64,000 bases of DNA from Salvator merianae (taxonomy: Eukaryota; Chordata; Lepidosauria; Squamata; Teiidae): the NCBI GenBank assembly GCA_003586115.2, contig QVOM02000034.1, positions 131,971,936 to 132,035,935 of the forward strand. The letters run 5' to 3'. Under the pieces are notes generated by a model. That model saw only the letters and a program-made list of their open reading frames with translations, did no database searches and had not been told where the DNA came from. This document shows positions 61,701 through 64,000 of the stretch, piece after piece. A program made the position numbers and the translations under genes. Positions within the stretch are counted from its first letter, which is position 1, and every line of letters begins with the position of its first letter.

Positions 61701-62240
61701 CAGTGCCTCTGTCATTGGAAACCTCCCTCTGGCTTATCAGATTGCCTGCCTATATGTTGCTTCTGAATCTCCCACCTGACTGCTTCCTGATTTTTTCTTT
61801 TTTTGAGGGCTGCACTGGCTGTGTTTTATTTCCCTTCAAGAACCCTACTGTTGATTTCTAGCTGTGTTTTCAAAACACCCATTTTGGGGGGACTTTATTT
61901 CCCTGTCAGGACCTTTTGATTAATTCCAGGCTCTGTTTTCAAAGTAACCCTGCTATTTTGGATTATGTTTCTTTAAGGAATTTTTGCTGAGTCTCCACTT
62001 TCTGTTCAGACAGCCTAGACTTGCTATTCTGAACTATTTTCCTCCCAGGACTTTTGCCTGAACTCCATGACTCATTTATATCTTTGCAGTCTCCTCACAG
62101 TCTGAGACCTTGCAGGATACAGCAACACTCTAGAGGGAGAGGAAAATAGCTTTCTTTTCTTAAGGTTCCCTTTTAGCACTCAGTGTTAGATTTTGCCCCT
62201 AATTCTCTGGTTCTGCTATGTTTAGAAATCCCTGCTAGAC
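58778..62240. other. Right intergenic/intronic stretch
   Basis: Likely part of an ANKRD45 intron. A possible L1-type 3' tail on the minus strand lies at 59520-59960 and an L2-like LINE tip with ATAG tail at 60445-60528. The minus frames at 61345-61701 have no recognised domain. No ankyrin exon was found. Confidence 0.4.
60445..60528 (+). repeat. L2-like LINE 3' tip with (ATAG)n
   Basis: ATATTGTGACCTGCCCTGGGACC, then GTGAAGGGCAGGATATAAATATAG, ending in ATAG units. Same tip as 26955-27030. Confidence 0.65.
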
Positions 62241-62277
<37 letters not shown>

Positions 62278-62288
62278 TCTCTCTCTTT
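62241..62288 (+). repeat. (CT)n repeat
   Basis: About 23 CT units with two interruptions, 100 bp before the young LINE's first promoter monomer. Confidence 0.95.
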
Positions 62289-62389
62289 CTGCCTGAACTT
62301 TAACTGGAATGGGAGTTTACCAAACTCGATCCTTTTTGTAATTCACCATAGCTGAGCTGAAGGAAGATTCTCAGCACAGCTCCATCATC

Positions 62390-62602
62390 TGAGCTCCAGG
62401 GCTAATCTGCAGGGAGGAGGCGGGGAGTCACTGCGAGTGAAGAGGTCACCGGGAGGAAGGTAGCTGGGAGGAAACCGGTGAGCAAGCACCTGAGCTCCAG
62501 AGCTAATCTGCATTTCCCAGTGCATTCTGGGAGGAGGCGGGGAATCACTGTGAGTGAAGAGGTCGCCAGGAGGAAGGTAGCTGGGAGGAAACTGGTGAGC
62601 TG
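62390..62602 (+). repeat. Two tandem LINE promoter monomers
   Basis: Units at 62390-62490 and 62491-62602 share TGAGCTCCAG, GCTAATCTGCA, GGAGGAGGCGGGGA, GTGAAGAGGTC and GGAGGAAGGTAGCTGGGAGG. The second unit has an extra 16-18 bases (TTTCCCAGTGCATTC). Tandem 5' monomers followed directly by the LINE 5'UTR and ORF1 mark this as the promoter of a 5'-complete LINE. Confidence 0.75.
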
Positions 62603-62723
62603 CACACCCAACGGCGTGCAATTTATTTTTTTAATTTCTAGATTAAATTTTAGTTAAAGAACATCGGAAGTATTCTGCACTGTTTAATATCGCGCAAGAG
62701 GACGGCAACCAACTGTAGATAAC

Positions 62724-63663
62724 ATGGAGAAAGAGAGAAGCTTTGTAGTTAGCTGCAAGGAGTGTAATATGATGATACTTCTACCAGAGGGGGGGCCTAA
62801 TTACACCTGCCAGAAATGCAAGCATGTCTTTGCTGGAAGAGAAAGTGCAAGAACTTGGGGAGACAGTGGCTACTTTGAAGCTCATTAGGGAGAAGGAGAG
62901 CTTCCTGGATAGAACAGAAGAAGCACTTCAAAACAATCATAGAGAAGACAACCTCAGAGAACCTGTGGAAGCTGAGGAATGGAAGAATGTGACCAAAAGA
63001 AGCAGGAGGATAAGGAGAGAGTCAGCAACTGTACAGCTTGAAAACCAGTACCAGGCTCTCACGGAGGAAAATAATCAGGAAGTTCAGAAAGATTTGGTGT
63101 GCAATACGAAACCTCTTGAACCGAAAAAAAGAAGAGATGCTGTGAAGAAAAATAAGAGAGTGGTGGTTGTGGGGGATTCCTTATTGAGGGGAACAGAGGC
63201 AGCTGTGTGCAGACCTGACATGACATCACGAGAAGTGTGTTGCCTTCCTGGTGCACGAATCAAAGTTGTAACCGAGAGGCTGCCAAGATTCTTCAGTCCT
63301 ACAGACTATTACCCGTTCCTACTACTACATGTAGGAACAAATGACACCGCAGGAAGGAACTTTGAAGCTATCTGCAGAGACTTTGAAGACCTAGGCAGGA
63401 AAGTGAAGGAACTGGGAGCACAAGTTGTCTTCTCTTCTAGCCTCCCAGTGAATGGCCATGGAACAAGAAGATGGAGCAAGATTCTACAGGTAAACAACTG
63501 GCTACGTCGATGGTGCTACCAGCAAGGATTTGGATTTCTAGACTATGGTCTAAACTACTTATATAATGGACTCCTTGCAAGAGATGGGCTCCATCTTTCA
63601 AAGACAGGAAAGCACGTATTTGGCAGGAGACTGGCTGCGCTCATCAGGAGAGCTTTAAACTAG
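62724..63663 (+). CDS. LINE ORF1: zinc ribbon, coiled coil, SGNH esterase (frameshifted)
   Basis: ORF1 protein of a CR1-type LINE. A frame from ATG 62724 reads SCKECNMMILLPEGG then TCQKCKHV, a two-CxxC zinc-ribbon-like piece. It then runs out of frame, and the 279-codon frame starting at 62824 takes over with LLEEKVQELGETVATLK (coiled coil). After a basic linker comes the SGNH hydrolase fold: VVVVGDSLLRGTE (nucleophile Ser), HVGTNDT (Asn block) and DGLHLSKTGKHVFGRRLA (Asp/His block), all three intact. Such esterase ORF1s are known in CR1 and related LINEs and are thought to bind RNA or lipids. The frame change near 62816-62824 means this copy may not make full-length ORF1p unless the shift is an assembly error. 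Confidence 0.85.
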
Positions 63664-63710
63664 GGCAAAAGGGGAAGGGAAGTAAAAGTCCAGAGAAAGA
63701 TAAGCAGCTA

Positions 63711-64000
63711 ATGAATACAGATGAGGATCTTGCTACCAGAAATGAAAGGAAGGAACAAAGACAAACAGTTTGGAAGGAAACTAGAGGAGTCAAGCCTGTA
63801 AGAGACACTTGTCGCAAACTAAAATGTTTCTATACCAATGCGCAAAGCATGGGAAACAAACAAGGAGAACTGGAAATCCTAGCACAGGAAAATAAATATG
63901 ATGTCATAGGCATAATTGAAACTTGGTGGGATGATACACATGATTGGAACACGGAGCTCGAAGGCTACAACTTATTTAAAAAAAACAGGCTTAATAAAAG
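63711..64000 (+). CDS. LINE ORF2 start: endonuclease N-terminus (partial)
   Basis: ATG at 63711, 48 bases after the ORF1 stop. Open for 96 codons to the window end. Residues include LKCFYTNAQSMGNKQ (first endonuclease block, metal-binding Asn) and DVIGIIETWWDD (catalytic Glu block), the start of an APE-type endonuclease. The reverse transcriptase would follow outside the window. Confidence 0.88.
   Translation, partial: MNTDEDLATRNERKEQRQTVWKETRGVKPVRDTCRKLKCFYTNAQSMGNKQGELEILAQENKYDVIGIIETWWDDTHDWNTELEGYNLFKKNRLNK

Larger units (their letters stand above)
62390..64000 (+). mobile_element. Young CR1-type LINE, 5' half (runs off edge)
   Basis: Order on the plus strand: two promoter monomers, 5'UTR, ORF1 start ATG at 62724, ORF1 body, ORF1 stop at 63663, a short spacer, and ORF2 from 63711 to the window end. 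ORF1 body and ORF2 are free of stops over more than 1 kb. This contrasts with the shattered relative at 51.0-53.0 kb and indicates a recent insertion. The 3' half is outside the window. Confidence 0.85.

Noticed and set aside
62385..62621. Two minus-strand frames with repeated peptides
   Set aside because: The peptide repeats only reflect the tandem LINE promoter monomers read backwards.

Overview
The window is a vertebrate nuclear genome segment, most likely from a squamate reptile. It carries spliced genes with GT-AG introns and vertebrate proteins. The repeats are CR1 and L2-like LINEs, a tRNA-type SINE, a Tigger relic, a Ty1/copia LTR element and short foldback elements, a mix typical of lizards and snakes. 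The host group is inferred from repeat style only. No bacterial-style operons, CRISPR arrays, rRNA or tRNA genes were seen.

Gene layout, left to right. (1) TADA1, minus strand, 25105 down to 4211: seven coding exons are readable; the last (about 50 codons) should lie left of base 1. (2) PRDX6, plus strand, 26602-39743: five coding exons, complete, 223 residues. The two start codons are 1.5 kb apart, head to head, with a CR1 3' end between them and a CpG-rich promoter next to PRDX6. (3) ANKRD45, minus strand: two 3' exons (48622-48528 and 44185-44047) encoding the HSP70-tail-like C-terminal part; the ankyrin exons were not found and probably lie right of the window. (4) A TEX50-like two-exon gene, plus strand, 56059-58777, probably nested in an ANKRD45 intron as I recall for human.

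Repeats fill most of the rest. L2-like LINE reverse-transcriptase fragments lie at 11.6-12.8 kb (+) and 46.7-48.0 kb (-). An old CR1/L3-type LINE (51.0-53.0 kb) abuts a Tigger/pogo transposase relic (53.1-53.8 kb). The 5' end of a much younger CR1-type LINE runs off the right edge (62.39-64.0 kb), with two promoter monomers, ORF1 with an SGNH-esterase domain, and the start of ORF2. A copia LTR with a Drosophila-copia-like primer-binding site sits in PRDX6 intron 1, at an apparent assembly join marked by the only N seen.

Most notable points: PRDX6 has Ala instead of Ser at the aiPLA2 nucleophile (GDAWG for GDSWG) while the peroxidase cysteine is intact. The order TADA1-PRDX6-ANKRD45-TEX50, with almost no room for SLC9C2, differs from human chromosome 1q. 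An 84-bp duplication plus N looks like empty and occupied alleles of a copia insertion joined in one contig. A 1.6-kb element with terminal inverted repeats and internal mirrored blocks lies in TADA1 intron 2. I found no wholly new multi-gene system; the novelty is in the PRDX6 active site, synteny and mobile-element structure.
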